DNA of 64,000 nucleotides from Marinobacter sp050379415 (GCF_050379415.1 NZ_JBNRLS010000004.1:1-64000); one strand, 5' to 3'; numbered from the stretch's first letter, positions 43,499-53,450 are shown. A program made the numbers and translations. Notes: generated by a model not told the origin, from the letters alone.

Positions 43499-44995
43499 AT
43501 GGATATCACTGAACATAAACGCCATATCATCATCACAGCCGTCGTCGCTGTTGTACTCACAGGCATTCTGGTCGCCACCATTGTGGCCACTCCCCTGATC
43601 AACCAGATCCACTCCCGCGCCGAACTTTCCGCTGCCAACTTCGCCGATGCCGAGGCCGCCAGCATCCGGGCTGCCTTCGATCAGCATCGCAACCTGGCCG
43701 CACAAACCGCCAGTCGCTCGGAACTGGCCAGAAGACTGGCTCAGTATCACAACGGCGAAATCACACGAACGGACCTGGCGGACTTTACCCGTCCCCGCCT
43801 CGGGGACGCAGCAGAAGGCCTGACCAACCTTCGGGCGATTGTCCGCTACGATGCCGACGGCTCGGAATTGGTTCGCATTGGTCCGATGGCGGACCGGTTA
43901 CCTGCCCGGCTGCCCCTGCGGGAGCAACTCGACATACTGACGTACCCACTGGACAGCGGAGTGACCAGCCCGCCCCTGCTCCATGTCGACAGTCCGATCA
44001 CCTTCGCCGGTAAGGTGGTCGGGTATGACCTCCTGCTGTTCAGCCTCGATTCGTTGCGCAGCATTTTCGAGGGGCCTGAAAACTCCCAAATCTGTCTGCT
44101 GGACAAGGACCGAACCAAACGAATCACCATCAATAAGGAGACCGGCCAGTTTGTGATGTTGCCGGCAGACCCGTGCCTTGCAAAGCAGCTGAATATCCAG
44201 ACCGGCATTTTCGGCAATTCCTTCCGGGCAACACTGGAAGACGGAACCCGTGTCATGTCCTTTCTGCGTCCTCTGCCAGACTACCCCTGGGAAGTGCACG
44301 TGTGGGCGGAAGTCAATGAAATCTTCGGTACGGTTATCCGGGACATTGTTTTCAGTGTCATGGTGACACTGGTGCTCTCACTCCTCGCCGGTTTTCTGGT
44401 CTGGAGATCTCTCAGGCCGGTGTTACAACGGATCGCCCAGCAGGCCTCCGAACTTGCCAGATCCAACGACGAGCTGCAGCAGGCGCAACGCAAAATCCGC
44501 CGGCAGGCGGATCATGACCTGTTGACCAGCCTTCCGAACCGGGCGGCAATACTCAAACTTCTGGAGCATGCAATCGACCAGGCTCACAGAGATAACAGCC
44601 GCTTTGCACTGATGTTTGTGGACCTGGACCACTTCAAACCGGTAAACGACCGGTACGGGCACCAGGCGGGGGATGAACTGCTGAAAGTCATCGCCAAACG
44701 CCTTGAAGGATCCGTTCGGGACGAGGATGTGGTTGGCCGCCACGGTGGCGACGAATTCCTGGTAATCACCGCACCGTTGGACAACACCGATGATGCCTTT
44801 GTGATCGCGGAAAAAATCACCGCCGTCGCGGAGCAACCGTTCCGGATCAAGGATCACGCCGTACAGGTAGGTGCCTCGGTCGGTGTGGCTATCTATCCGG
44901 ACAACGGCACCACCGTGACAGAACTCCTGCAGGCCTCCGATGCCGCCATGTACCAGGCCAAAGATTCCGGGCGCGGTGGGGTCAGCTTTGCCTGA
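43499..44995 (+). CDS. Membrane diguanylate cyclase with periplasmic sensor domain
   Basis: A 498-residue protein with two transmembrane helices (about residues 10-32 and 280-303) flanking a periplasmic sensor-like domain, a short HAMP-like/coiled segment, and a C-terminal GGDEF domain. The active-site motif GGDEF is intact at residues 416-420, with upstream DHDLLTSLPNR and FVDLDHFKPVND. It should make cyclic di-GMP. I see no RxxD inhibitory site in the expected position (the residues before GRHGGDEF are EGSVRDEDVV). The ATG at 43499 is chosen; the ribosome site is weak. Confidence 0.88.
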   Translation: MDITEHKRHIIITAVVAVVLTGILVATIVATPLINQIHSRAELSAANFADAEAASIRAAFDQHRNLAAQTASRSELARRLAQYHNGEITRTDLADFTRPRLGDAAEGLTNLRAIVRYDADGSELVRIGPMADRLPARLPLREQLDILTYPLDSGVTSPPLLHVDSPITFAGKVVGYDLLLFSLDSLRSIFEGPENSQICLLDKDRTKRITINKETGQFVMLPADPCLAKQLNIQTGIFGNSFRATLEDGTRVMSFLRPLPDYPWEVHVWAEVNEIFGTVIRDIVFSVMVTLVLSLLAGFLVWRSLRPVLQRIAQQASELARSNDELQQAQRKIRRQADHDLLTSLPNRAAILKLLEHAIDQAHRDNSRFALMFVDLDHFKPVNDRYGHQAGDELLKVIAKRLEGSVRDEDVVGRHGGDEFLVITAPLDNTDDAFVIAEKITAVAEQPFRIKDHAVQVGASVGVAIYPDNGTTVTELLQASDAAMYQAKDSGRGGVSFA

Positions 44996-45063
44996 ACCCT
45001 GGCACCTCCGGAAACTGGTACCATAAACCCTTCATCAATTTTCGAAGCCATCCGAGAAAAGGT

Positions 45064-45711
45064 ATGTCCCTGAAATACAGAATCATTCCCGTCACGCCGT
45101 TCCAGCAGAACTGCTCACTGATCTGGTGCGAGGAAACCCGTAAGGCTGCTGTCGTCGATCCCGGTGGCGACCTGGACCGGGTCCGCGCCGCGGTCGAAGA
45201 GGAAGGTGTGACGGTGGAAAAGATCCTGCTGACCCACGCCCACATCGATCACGCCGGCGGCACCGCGGAGCTGGCGAAGGAACTCGGACTGCCTATCGAA
45301 GGCCCCCACAAGGAAGACAATTTCTGGATCCAGGGCCTGCCCCAGCAGGCGCAGATGTTCGGTTTCCCGGCGCCCGAAGTATTCACGCCAGATCGCTGGC
45401 TGGAGGATGGTGAAGAAGTGACCGTTGGAAAGCAGACCCTGGAAGTTCTGCACTGCCCGGGCCACACACCGGGGCACCTCGTATTCTTCCACCGGGCATC
45501 CGGACTGGCTCTGGTGGGCGATGTGTTGTTCCAGGGCTCCATCGGCCGCACCGACTTCCCCAAGGGCGATTACAACACCCTGATCCGGTCCATCCGGGAA
45601 AAACTGTTTCCACTCGGAGACGAGGTCTCTTTCATCCCCGGCCACGGCCCCATGTCCACCTTCGGCCAGGAACGCGCCAGCAACCCGTTCGTTTCCGATC
45701 ACCGGGGCTGA
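45064..45711 (+). CDS. MBL-fold metallo-hydrolase (glyoxalase II-like, YcbL type)
   Basis: A 215-residue metallo-beta-lactamase fold protein with the metal motif THAHIDH (H58, H60, D62, H63), a second-site CPGHTPGH and GDVLFQGSIGRTDFP. It is shorter than glyoxalase II and matches the YcbL group, which hydrolyses S-lactoylglutathione-like thioesters slowly in vitro. A hairpin spans its stop codon (45697-45727). It is convergent with the Sua5/YciO gene. Confidence 0.86.
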   Translation: MSLKYRIIPVTPFQQNCSLIWCEETRKAAVVDPGGDLDRVRAAVEEEGVTVEKILLTHAHIDHAGGTAELAKELGLPIEGPHKEDNFWIQGLPQQAQMFGFPAPEVFTPDRWLEDGEEVTVGKQTLEVLHCPGHTPGHLVFFHRASGLALVGDVLFQGSIGRTDFPKGDYNTLIRSIREKLFPLGDEVSFIPGHGPMSTFGQERASNPFVSDHRG

Positions 45712-45727
45712 AACCAGCCCCGGGATC
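45697..45727. terminator. Stem-loop over the stop codon of the MBL hydrolase gene
   Basis: GATC-a-CCGGGGCTG (45697-45710) pairs with CAGCCCCGG-g-GATC (45715-45727), with one A/G mismatch and loop AAAC. It sits between two convergent genes. No clear T-run follows on the plus strand. Confidence 0.45.
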
Positions 45728-45745
45728 TGTCTGACAGGCGCCTGA

Positions 45746-46369
45746 TCAGACCTGGAACGGCTCGGGATCACCCTTGCCCACCCGGGTCACCTCCGGCACA
45801 TCGCCCGTGAAATTCACCACTGTGGTGGCTTCCATGCCGCAGAAGCCACCATCGATAATCAGATCAAGCTCATGGCCCAGTACATCCCGGATTTCCTCCG
45901 GATCGGTCATGGGCTCGGTTTCACCCGGCAGGATCAGCGTACTGCTCATGATGGGCTCGCCCAGTTCACCAAGCAGCTCCTGGACAATGGCGTTGTCCGG
46001 CACCCGAACCCCGATCGACCGGCGCTTGGGATGCATCAGCCTGCGCGGCACTTCGGTGGTTGCATCGAGAATGAACGTGTAGGGCCCGGGTGTGAACGTC
46101 TTCAGCAGCCGGTACTGGGTATTATCCACCTTGGCGTAGACACCTATGTCCGAAAGGTCCCGGCACACCAGAGTAAAGTTGTGCTTGTCGTCCAGCTTGC
46201 GAATCCGCTTGATCCGATCCGCCGCCTGCTTGTCACCCAAATGACAGCCAATGGCGTAAGCCGAATCCGTGGGATAAACAATCACCCCACCCCGCCGAAG
46301 GATCTCCACCGCCTGATTGATCAGCCGCTTCTGGGGCGTTTCCGGATGAATCTGGAAAAACTGACTCAT
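45746..46369 (-). CDS. Sua5/YciO/YrdC family protein
   Basis: A 207-residue protein of the YrdC-like fold, with VIVYPTDSAYAIGCHL and KHNFTLVCRDLSDIG, matching YciO rather than TsaC. TsaC makes threonylcarbamoyl-AMP for tRNA t6A; YciO has weak activity of this type and its cellular role is unsettled. Its ATG overlaps the stop of bolA as ATGA, so the two genes are translationally coupled. Confidence 0.86.
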   Translation of the reverse strand: MSQFFQIHPETPQKRLINQAVEILRRGGVIVYPTDSAYAIGCHLGDKQAADRIKRIRKLDDKHNFTLVCRDLSDIGVYAKVDNTQYRLLKTFTPGPYTFILDATTEVPRRLMHPKRRSIGVRVPDNAIVQELLGELGEPIMSSTLILPGETEPMTDPEEIRDVLGHELDLIIDGGFCGMEATTVVNFTGDVPEVTRVGKGDPEPFQV

Positions 46370-46722
46370 GAACCCTCTCCCTGACCGGTTTTCATCGCCA
46401 TAGCCGGATCACCCTTCGACCCGCCCATGCAGTTCGGTGACTCCGGCGAAGCCTGACCACTGGCCTCCCACTCCTCCGGCGTATACAAATGCAACGCCAG
46501 CGCATGAACCGGCCCCGCCAGCTCATCCGCCAGCACCTTATAAATAGTCTGATGCCGCTTCACCTTCATCTGCCCCTCAAATGCCGGCGACACCATCGTC
46601 ACCTTGAAATGGGTCTCCGAATTCGGCGGCACACTGTGCATGTGGCTCTCGTTTTCCACCTGGAGGATACTTGCATCGAAAGCATCGTTCAGTTTGGATT
46701 CAATGGCATTCTGTACTTTCAT
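46366..46722 (-). CDS. BolA family protein
   Basis: A 118-residue product with a BolA domain at about residues 1-90 (SKLNDAFDASILQVENESHM and RHQTIYKVLADEL) and a short C-terminal tail. BolA proteins bind iron-sulfur clusters together with monothiol glutaredoxins and can bind DNA. The ATG at 46722 is chosen as it gives the known N terminus; the frame open to 46839 is an extension into the bolA-topB intergenic region. It is divergent from topB, 122 bp away. Confidence 0.88.
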   Translation of the reverse strand: MKVQNAIESKLNDAFDASILQVENESHMHSVPPNSETHFKVTMVSPAFEGQMKVKRHQTIYKVLADELAGPVHALALHLYTPEEWEASGQASPESPNCMGGSKGDPAMAMKTGQGEGS

Positions 46723-46844
46723 CAAAAGCGCTCCAGCTGCTTTTCGTCGGTGAATTGAGGACAGTCTACTACACGAATCGAGAGCCTTGACACCAACGCC
46801 CCAAACAGCCACATTCCCTCGCCAATCAGCAAACACCAAAGGCC

Positions 46845-49019
46845 ATGCACCTCTATATAGCCGAAAAACCCAGCCTCGCCCGCGCCATCGCCGCTGCCCT
46901 CCCTGGCCCCCACCAGAAAGGCCAGGGCTGGATCCGTTGCGGCAAAGACGAAGAAGCGGCCACGGTCAGCTGGTGTATCGGCCATCTGCTGGAGCCAGCG
47001 GAACCCGCACGCTACAACCCGGTGTGGAAAAAATGGCGGGCCGAAGACCTGCCCCTGATCCCCGAACGCTGGGAAGTAACCCCCAAGGACAGCGTCCGCC
47101 AGCAACTGAAAGTACTCGAATCCCTCATTCGCCAGGCCGACACCATCGTCCACGCCGGCGACCCGGACCGTGAGGGCCAGCTGCTGGTGGACGAGGTGCT
47201 GCGCTACGTGGGCACCCAGGCACCCGTACAGCGACTGCTGATCAACGACCTCACACCCTCGGCCGTCGCCAAAGCCATCCGCAGCACCCGGGACAACCGC
47301 GAATTCCGGCGCCTGTCCCACTCCGCCCTGGCACGGCAACGGGCCGACTGGCTCTATGGTATCAACCTGACCCGGTTCTACACCCTCAGCTACCAGCAGC
47401 AGGGCGAACAGGGCGTGTATTCCGTGGGGCGGGTACAGACCCCGGTGCTGGGCCTGGTGGTGGAGCGGGACAACACCATCGAAAACTTCGAGCCGAAACC
47501 TTACTTCCGCATCGAAGGGCAGTTCCGGGCCCACGAAGAGGGCGCAGACCCGAAACCGTTCAACGCCCGCTGGCTTCCGGATGAGCAATTCCAGGACTAT
47601 CTGGACGAAGAAAACCGCCTGATGGACCGCTCGGTGGCCGAGCAGATTGCCGCCAGCGTCCAGGACCGACCGGGCACCATCGTCGAGTCCCGTTTCCGGG
47701 ACCGGCCCGAAGCACCGCCATTGCCGCTCTCCCTGTCCGCCCTGCAAATCGAGGCCGGCCGCCTGTTCCGCATGGGTGCGAAAGACGTTCTGGATACTGC
47801 CCAGAACCTGTACGAGCGGCACCAACTGATCACCTACCCCCGGTCCGATTGCCGCTACCTGCCCGAGGAACATTTTGGCCATCGCCAGCAGGTGGTACAG
47901 GCCATCTCCCGGGTGGCCCCGGCTCTTGCCAGCCACTGCGAGCAGGCTGTCCTTGACCGCAAGAGCGCGGCCTGGAACGACAAACAGGTCGATGCGCACC
48001 ACGCCATCATCCCCACCAACCGGCCCACGCCCAATGGCAAGCTGACCCAGGCCGAGGAAAATGTCTACGGACTGATCAGCCGCTTCTACCTGATGCAGTT
48101 TGCGCCGGATGCCATCCACCGTGAGGGCCGTCTGACCGTCCGGGTGACGGACCATCGTTTCCGGGCTACCGAAATCGCCATCCTGGAGCCGGGCTGGAAA
48201 AACCTGGAACTGAAACTGCGGGAACAGCGCCAGGAACCCCAGAAAGCGCCACTGCCGAGGCTGGAGAAAAACGAACCGGTACATTGCGACGCGGCAACGG
48301 TAACCGAACGCAAGACCCAGCCGCCGCAGCATTTCACCGACGCCACCCTGCTCTCGGCCATGACCAACATCGCCAGGTTCGTGAGCGATGCCGAACTGCG
48401 CAAGACGCTGCGGGAGACCGATGGACTGGGTACCGAAGCCACCCGGGCGGCCATCATCGAAACCCTGTTCAAGCGCGACTACCTGTTCCGGGAAGGACGG
48501 CACATCCGGGCCACCGCAAAGGGCAAGACCCTGATCGAGGCGCTCCCGGAATCCGTCAGCAAACCGGATCGCACGGCCGTCTGGGAAGCAACGCTGGAGG
48601 GCATTCGCCGTGGCGAGGATGACCCGCGCAAATTCCTCGACACCCTCAAGCAGGAAATCCGGGACCTGATGAACCGGCCCCAGGGCAAGGCCAGCCCGGA
48701 GCCGCAATCCCGGGAAGCCGGCCAGGCGATCCACTGCCCCAAATGCCGCGCGCCGATGGTGGAGCGGGAAGGCAAGTTCGGCCGTTTCCATGCCTGCACC
48801 CGCTACCCGGACTGCAAAGGCACCCGACCGATTGAGGACAACGCTCCGGCCGACGGCACCGGCCAGAAGCCCATACCGTGCCCCCACTGTTTTTCACCCC
48901 TGGTGCGTCGCAAAGGCAAGAAAGGCTGGTTCTGGGGTTGCAGCAATTTCCCTGCCTGCCGGCAAACGGTCGACGATGACAACGGGAAACCCGCAGTGGG
49001 TTTACGCAATAATACATAA
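46845..49019 (+). CDS. topB: DNA topoisomerase III
   Basis: A 724-residue type IA topoisomerase. The Toprim domain at the N terminus reads IAEKPSLARAIA with AGDPDREGQLL; the catalytic tyrosine is Y331 in LITYPRSDCRYL. The C terminus (about residues 615-715) carries two zinc-ribbon units (CPKC...C...C and CPHC...C...C), more than in the short forms. It decatenates and resolves recombination intermediates. The gene starts at 46845 and is transcribed away from bolA. Confidence 0.95.
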   Translation: MHLYIAEKPSLARAIAAALPGPHQKGQGWIRCGKDEEAATVSWCIGHLLEPAEPARYNPVWKKWRAEDLPLIPERWEVTPKDSVRQQLKVLESLIRQADTIVHAGDPDREGQLLVDEVLRYVGTQAPVQRLLINDLTPSAVAKAIRSTRDNREFRRLSHSALARQRADWLYGINLTRFYTLSYQQQGEQGVYSVGRVQTPVLGLVVERDNTIENFEPKPYFRIEGQFRAHEEGADPKPFNARWLPDEQFQDYLDEENRLMDRSVAEQIAASVQDRPGTIVESRFRDRPEAPPLPLSLSALQIEAGRLFRMGAKDVLDTAQNLYERHQLITYPRSDCRYLPEEHFGHRQQVVQAISRVAPALASHCEQAVLDRKSAAWNDKQVDAHHAIIPTNRPTPNGKLTQAEENVYGLISRFYLMQFAPDAIHREGRLTVRVTDHRFRATEIAILEPGWKNLELKLREQRQEPQKAPLPRLEKNEPVHCDAATVTERKTQPPQHFTDATLLSAMTNIARFVSDAELRKTLRETDGLGTEATRAAIIETLFKRDYLFREGRHIRATAKGKTLIEALPESVSKPDRTAVWEATLEGIRRGEDDPRKFLDTLKQEIRDLMNRPQGKASPEPQSREAGQAIHCPKCRAPMVEREGKFGRFHACTRYPDCKGTRPIEDNAPADGTGQKPIPCPHCFSPLVRRKGKKGWFWGCSNFPACRQTVDDDNGKPAVGLRNNT

Positions 49020-49082
49020 CGATACTGAAATCCGACCTTGCTTTTTGCCATAATCGGTTGATATCGAAGGGAGAAGATCACC

Positions 49083-49811
49083 ATGCGCATTGCTCTGCTT
49101 GAAGACGAACACGAACAGGCGCAGAACGTTCAGAACATCCTGGCAGAACGTGGGCACCACTGCGACAGCTTTCCCACCGGCCAGAGTTTTCTGAGTGCTG
49201 TGTTACACCGCAGTTACGACCTGCTGATCCTGGACTGGCAGATCCCTGACATGACGGGCATCGATGTGCTGGAGAATGTTCGGGCGCAATTGAACTGGCC
49301 CATCCCGGTCATCTTTTTGACCCAGCGTGACAGCGAATCCGACATTGTCCGGGCGCTGGATGCGGGTGCCGACGATTACCTGGCAAAACCGCCCCGTGCA
49401 GCCGAGCTGTCTGCGCGAATCAATGCGCTTTCCCGCCGCACAAACCCGGACAACGAGAAAGAAGTCCTGATATACGGCCCGTTCGAGATCAACACCCAGC
49501 AGCGCTCCATCTCCCTGCACGGTGAAGAACTCACGCTCACCGACAAGGACTTCGACCTGACCCTGTTCCTGTTCCAGAACCAGGGACGCCTGCTGACCCG
49601 GGAAATGCTGCTTGAGCGCGTCTGGGGCCTGGCCCGTGACATCAACACCCGCACGGTGGATACTCACATGAGTCGCCTGCGCCGGCGCCTGGGCCTGAAC
49701 CCGGAGAATGGCTTCCGGATCAAGACCATTTACCAGCGGGGCTACCGGCTTGAGGCCATGAAAGCCCTGGACAACGACGAACTGGAAAGACCCCTCGCCG
49801 CCAATGAGTGA
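49083..49811 (+). CDS. OmpR-family response regulator
   Basis: A 242-residue two-domain regulator. The receiver domain has the acidic pair E7-D8-E9, phosphoacceptor D51 in LILDWQIPDMTG, and K in LAKPPRAAEL. The C-terminal winged helix shows the OmpR/PhoB pattern (TDKDFDLTLFLFQNQGRLL and RTVDTHMSRLRRRLG). It overlaps the FecR gene by 8 bp; the histidine kinase is two genes downstream, giving a probable regulator/FecR/kinase operon. Confidence 0.92.
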   Translation: MRIALLEDEHEQAQNVQNILAERGHHCDSFPTGQSFLSAVLHRSYDLLILDWQIPDMTGIDVLENVRAQLNWPIPVIFLTQRDSESDIVRALDAGADDYLAKPPRAAELSARINALSRRTNPDNEKEVLIYGPFEINTQQRSISLHGEELTLTDKDFDLTLFLFQNQGRLLTREMLLERVWGLARDINTRTVDTHMSRLRRRLGLNPENGFRIKTIYQRGYRLEAMKALDNDELERPLAANE

Positions 49812-51006
49812 CGCCCTGCTCCGCCGCCCCCTGATACTGTTTGCGTTGACAGCTTCGCTGGCAACGGCAGCGACTCACAGTACGGCGGAGACGACTCAGG
49901 TGTCCTACACCACTGCGAGCGTGCAGCTTCTACCCAGCGAGTCCGAACGCTCGATGCCACTGGACGGGGGAGCTTCCCTCCAGGCTGGCGACGAAATTGT
50001 ATCCGGCGCCGGCACCGCCACGATCCAGTTGAACGAAGACGTCGAACTGCGCCTGTTTCCGCGCACACGCTTGCAGATTGTTGAACTGGCAAAGGAAAGC
50101 GCTCCGCGAGTGCGGCTGATCGAGGGCAAAGTTCACGCTCGGGCACAATCCGGCGACTGGAATCCACTTCCCGTATACATCGAGACGGCAACCGGCGTTG
50201 CGCTGACGCAGCACTCGACCTTTACCGTGCAGGCTTCTCCCGAAGCAACGCTGGTCCGGGTTACCGAGGGCATGGTGGATTTTGGTGCCCCCGGCAAGGC
50301 CCAACGCATTCCCGCCGGGTATCGGGCCAGTATCGGCACCGATGGACACACCGGTGTTACCATCCGTCAGCTGCCGGATGCCCCCGACATCGCTCCCCTG
50401 CCGGACGTTGTCTCAACACTTCCGCTCGAAGTGACCTGGCATGGGGAGGAAGCACCCGCCTACCGGCTCGACATCTTCGAGACTGCCAGCGGCGAATGGA
50501 TCGGCAGCCGTGAAGTTACCGGCAACCGGTTCAACATCGGCCTGCTGGACAACGGCGGGTACCAGATACAGGTCGCCGCCCTGGACGCCAACGGACTTGC
50601 AGGCATGCCGGCCACCGTCCCGATGGAAGTCCGCCTGCAGGCGCAAGCGGCCACGCTGTCCTACCCGGCAGCCGGGGCCAGCGCTAACGACGATATGCCC
50701 GAGTTCCGCTGGCAGCTCAATGGCGAGAACGAAGTCGCCAGAGTGGAGGTTGCCAGCGACAGGGACTTCCAGAACGTCATAGCCACCAGTGAGTGGGCAC
50801 CCGAGACCCGGGCGCTGCCTTCCAGGCCGCTTGAGCCGGGCCAGTATTACTGGCGTGTGGTGACCGAAGCCGGCGGAAAGTCCGTGGCGGCAACGGCACC
50901 CCGTGCGCTCACCGTCTATCCCAATCGCATCGCCACACCCGACAAATCGGGCGATGTTTCCGGCCAACAGGTTACCTCACTCCCCGACCGTGGCAATCGC
51001 GGCTAG
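49804..51006 (+). CDS. FecR domain periplasmic protein
   Basis: The 400-residue product has a signal peptide (LILFALTASLATAATHSTAE), a FecR domain at about 45-150 (SGAGTATIQLNEDVELRLF, then the LIEGKVHARA strand and VTEGMVDF), and a C-terminal part (about 200-380) with two beta-rich repeats of the kind PAYRLDIFETASGEWIG and ARVEVASDRDFQNVI, like fibronectin-type folds. FecR domains in this context are thought to bind a cell-wall or surface component and signal to the kinase. It overlaps the regulator gene. Confidence 0.86.
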   Translation: MSDALLRRPLILFALTASLATAATHSTAETTQVSYTTASVQLLPSESERSMPLDGGASLQAGDEIVSGAGTATIQLNEDVELRLFPRTRLQIVELAKESAPRVRLIEGKVHARAQSGDWNPLPVYIETATGVALTQHSTFTVQASPEATLVRVTEGMVDFGAPGKAQRIPAGYRASIGTDGHTGVTIRQLPDAPDIAPLPDVVSTLPLEVTWHGEEAPAYRLDIFETASGEWIGSREVTGNRFNIGLLDNGGYQIQVAALDANGLAGMPATVPMEVRLQAQAATLSYPAAGASANDDMPEFRWQLNGENEVARVEVASDRDFQNVIATSEWAPETRALPSRPLEPGQYYWRVVTEAGGKSVAATAPRALTVYPNRIATPDKSGDVSGQQVTSLPDRGNRG

Positions 51007-51114
51007 ATCAATAGCATCCAAACCTTGGAACTCGCCCCTGAAAACGGTATTTTGTCCCGCTAAGAGTTCTTTCTGGAACAATACCTTGAACGACCAACAC
51101 CAACAGCAGGGCGC

Positions 51115-53007
51115 ATGAGCCGGGACTTGCCAATCATCAGAACAACTCCCTGGAACCTGGGCCTGATCCTGCTCGCGATACTGCTGCTGATCCAACTGTC
51201 AGTGCTGCCCAAGATTCTTGACCAGGGCCTGCTGGAAACCGCGCTTTCCAGCAGCCAGCTGGCCTTCCCGGAGCAAAGCAAAGCCCGGTTCATCCGGCAG
51301 GCGCCCGCGTGGGCCGGCGCCGCCCTGAGCCTCGTTGTGCTGGTACTGATGTCTGTAGTGCTGCCACGGACACGCCCGAGCCGTACGCTATTTACCTGTG
51401 TCGCAATCGCAGGCTCCGCCACCGCGTTGAGCATGGTCGTGTTGTTCATTGCCGGAATCTGGATACCGGTGGCCAACGCCATGCTGATTCCCCTTGTCGC
51501 CTTCCCGGTTTCCAGCGGCCTTCGCCTGGCCACGGCGAACCGCTTTCTGAACCAGCAACTGGACAGGCTGGTCACCAGTCCCAGGGTCAACCTCCAGGCT
51601 CCCTCACGGAGCCATCCGTCCCAGTTGCTAAGCTACTTCCGCGTGCTGTTCCAGCCGGAAGGCTGGCTACTGACCGACGGCAAAGACATCCTCTCTGCCC
51701 AGGACCTCACCGTAGACGATATTCCGGACTCCCTGACCACCGGGCAGTGGCTGCATCAGTCCCGGGTGAGCTGGATTCGGCTCGAACGGGGCGAAACCCT
51801 GTACACACTGGGCTTTACCATGCCCAACGATCTGGGCCGGGAGGCGATTCAGCGCTACCTCAGGCGCCTGCGCCTGGAAGAAGCGCCCCCCGTTGCCGAT
51901 CACTCCGAGATCCGGGAAAACATTTCAGCCCGCATAGAGCGCCTGCGTACGGCAACGGAACGCATGAACCGAATGCAACAGTTCATCCGCCGCAGCTTCG
52001 AGCACATGCCCGATGGCATCATCGTGACGGACGAGCTGGGTGTTATCCGGTTTGCCAATGGCCACATCGAGGAATGGTTCGGCGACCCCATGCCGAGTCT
52101 GGACGGCATGCCCCTGGCCCGCCTCCTGGAGGGCCACGACCCCCGGGAAATTCCGCCCTGGCATGAAACCATCTCGGAAACCCTGACCATGCAACAGAGC
52201 CGCACAGTGGACCTGCGCATCCATGACAAAGACTTCCTGATCCACTTTGCACCGTTCGCACTGCCGGATAGCGATCAGCACGGCATCATCGCCAACGTCT
52301 CGGACATCTCCGAGTTGCGGGAACAACAGCGCCAGCACCGGGAGGCTATCGACTTTATCTCCCATGACGTACGCTCGCCGCTGGTGTCACAGCTCGCCCT
52401 CATCGAGCAGCTGAAACGGGATCCCTCCAACATCGAACCGGCGCAGCTGGAACAGCTGGGCAAGCTGGCCCGGCGCAGCTACAACCTGGCCGAGGAATTC
52501 GTGCAGCTGGCCCGTGCCGAACAGCTGACCGAGACCCGGTTCTACGAATGTGAGTTCCTGTCCATTGCCGAGAATGCCCGGGACAGCGTCAGCGAGCAGG
52601 CCGCCGAGAAACACATCGAATTTTCCCTGCAAGGCACCGAGGACCTCTGGCTAAGGGGCAATGCGGAGCTGCTGGAACGGGCCGTGATCAACCTGATGAC
52701 CAACGCCGTGCAGTACAGCCCGCCCGGCTCCACCGTCAACGTCCAGGTATTCCGGGCTGGCCACCAGGCCTGCCTGACGGTTTCGGATGAAGGCAGCGGT
52801 ATTGACCAGCAGGAACTGCCCTACCTTTTTGACCGCTTCATGCGCCAGAAAAGTACGGAGCTGGCCGGCGTTCACGGCGCGGGGCTGGGGCTGTCATTCG
52901 TGAAGACAGTGGTGGAAAAACATCGGGGAGAGATTTCGGTCGCTTCGACTCCCGGAGAGGGAACCTCGTTTACCCTGAAGCTACCGATGGCCGACCCGCT
53001 GGCCTGA
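51115..53007 (+). CDS. Sensor histidine kinase with CHASE2-like membrane module and PAS domain
   Basis: The 630-residue kinase has four predicted transmembrane helices within the first 145 residues. The first and the last three resemble those that flank a CHASE2 sensor, but the periplasmic loop between helices 1 and 2 is only about 30 residues. A PAS domain follows (about 300-400, EHMPDGIIVTDELGVIRFAN), then the phosphoacceptor H417 in FISHDVRSPL and an ATPase domain (N-box NLMTNAVQYSP, DEGSGI, GAGLGLSFVK). It starts 108 bp after the FecR gene and should be the partner of the response regulator upstream. Confidence 0.88.
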   Translation: MSRDLPIIRTTPWNLGLILLAILLLIQLSVLPKILDQGLLETALSSSQLAFPEQSKARFIRQAPAWAGAALSLVVLVLMSVVLPRTRPSRTLFTCVAIAGSATALSMVVLFIAGIWIPVANAMLIPLVAFPVSSGLRLATANRFLNQQLDRLVTSPRVNLQAPSRSHPSQLLSYFRVLFQPEGWLLTDGKDILSAQDLTVDDIPDSLTTGQWLHQSRVSWIRLERGETLYTLGFTMPNDLGREAIQRYLRRLRLEEAPPVADHSEIRENISARIERLRTATERMNRMQQFIRRSFEHMPDGIIVTDELGVIRFANGHIEEWFGDPMPSLDGMPLARLLEGHDPREIPPWHETISETLTMQQSRTVDLRIHDKDFLIHFAPFALPDSDQHGIIANVSDISELREQQRQHREAIDFISHDVRSPLVSQLALIEQLKRDPSNIEPAQLEQLGKLARRSYNLAEEFVQLARAEQLTETRFYECEFLSIAENARDSVSEQAAEKHIEFSLQGTEDLWLRGNAELLERAVINLMTNAVQYSPPGSTVNVQVFRAGHQACLTVSDEGSGIDQQELPYLFDRFMRQKSTELAGVHGAGLGLSFVKTVVEKHRGEISVASTPGEGTSFTLKLPMADPLA

Positions 53008-53042
53008 GACTGCACACTTCAGGCACGGGCGATAGGTCCAGA

Positions 53043-53450
53043 TCAGGACTGGATGGTTTTACTGACAACCGCAGAAGGAGGACTCAGCAGGCCACTGGTG
53101 TCCTGAACCTGAATGGAGAAATACCAGGTACCCTGGCCCAGACCACCGACGGTGTAAGACATGGTGGCATCCTCGGCGGCATCACTGATCACCACCTGTT
53201 CAGTAAGATTATCGGCATCCTGGCCGTAACGAATGATATAGCTGTCCAGCTCACCCATGGAGATGCCGTCACCGTTTACACGGGTGGAAGGCGCGGTCCA
53301 GCTAAGCAGCGCCTTGCTGCTACCATTCCCGATTGCCCCCTGGGACGAAGTATCAGAAGAGGAAGACCCCCCACCACCACAGCCTGTGAGCAACGCACCC
53401 AGAAAAGCTGCAGCCATTAATGACCCTGACGTTTTAATGACACTATTCAT
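53043..53450 (-). CDS. Small lipoprotein with a fibronectin type III-like domain
   Basis: A 135-residue predicted lipoprotein. Lipobox LTGC follows the hydrophobic stretch SLMAAAFLGAL, then a Gly/Ser linker (GGGGSSSSD). The rest (about 45-135) is a single FnIII-type beta sandwich (LLSWTAPSTR, SYTVGGLGQGTWYFSIQVQD). It stands alone and is convergent with the sensor kinase gene. Function unknown. Confidence 0.75.
   Translation of the reverse strand: MNSVIKTSGSLMAAAFLGALLTGCGGGGSSSSDTSSQGAIGNGSSKALLSWTAPSTRVNGDGISMGELDSYIIRYGQDADNLTEQVVISDAAEDATMSYTVGGLGQGTWYFSIQVQDTSGLLSPPSAVVSKTIQS

Noticed and set aside
46722..48887. 721-codon antisense open frame across topB
   Set aside because: topB is certain on the plus strand, and the antisense frame lacks a ribosome site and domains.
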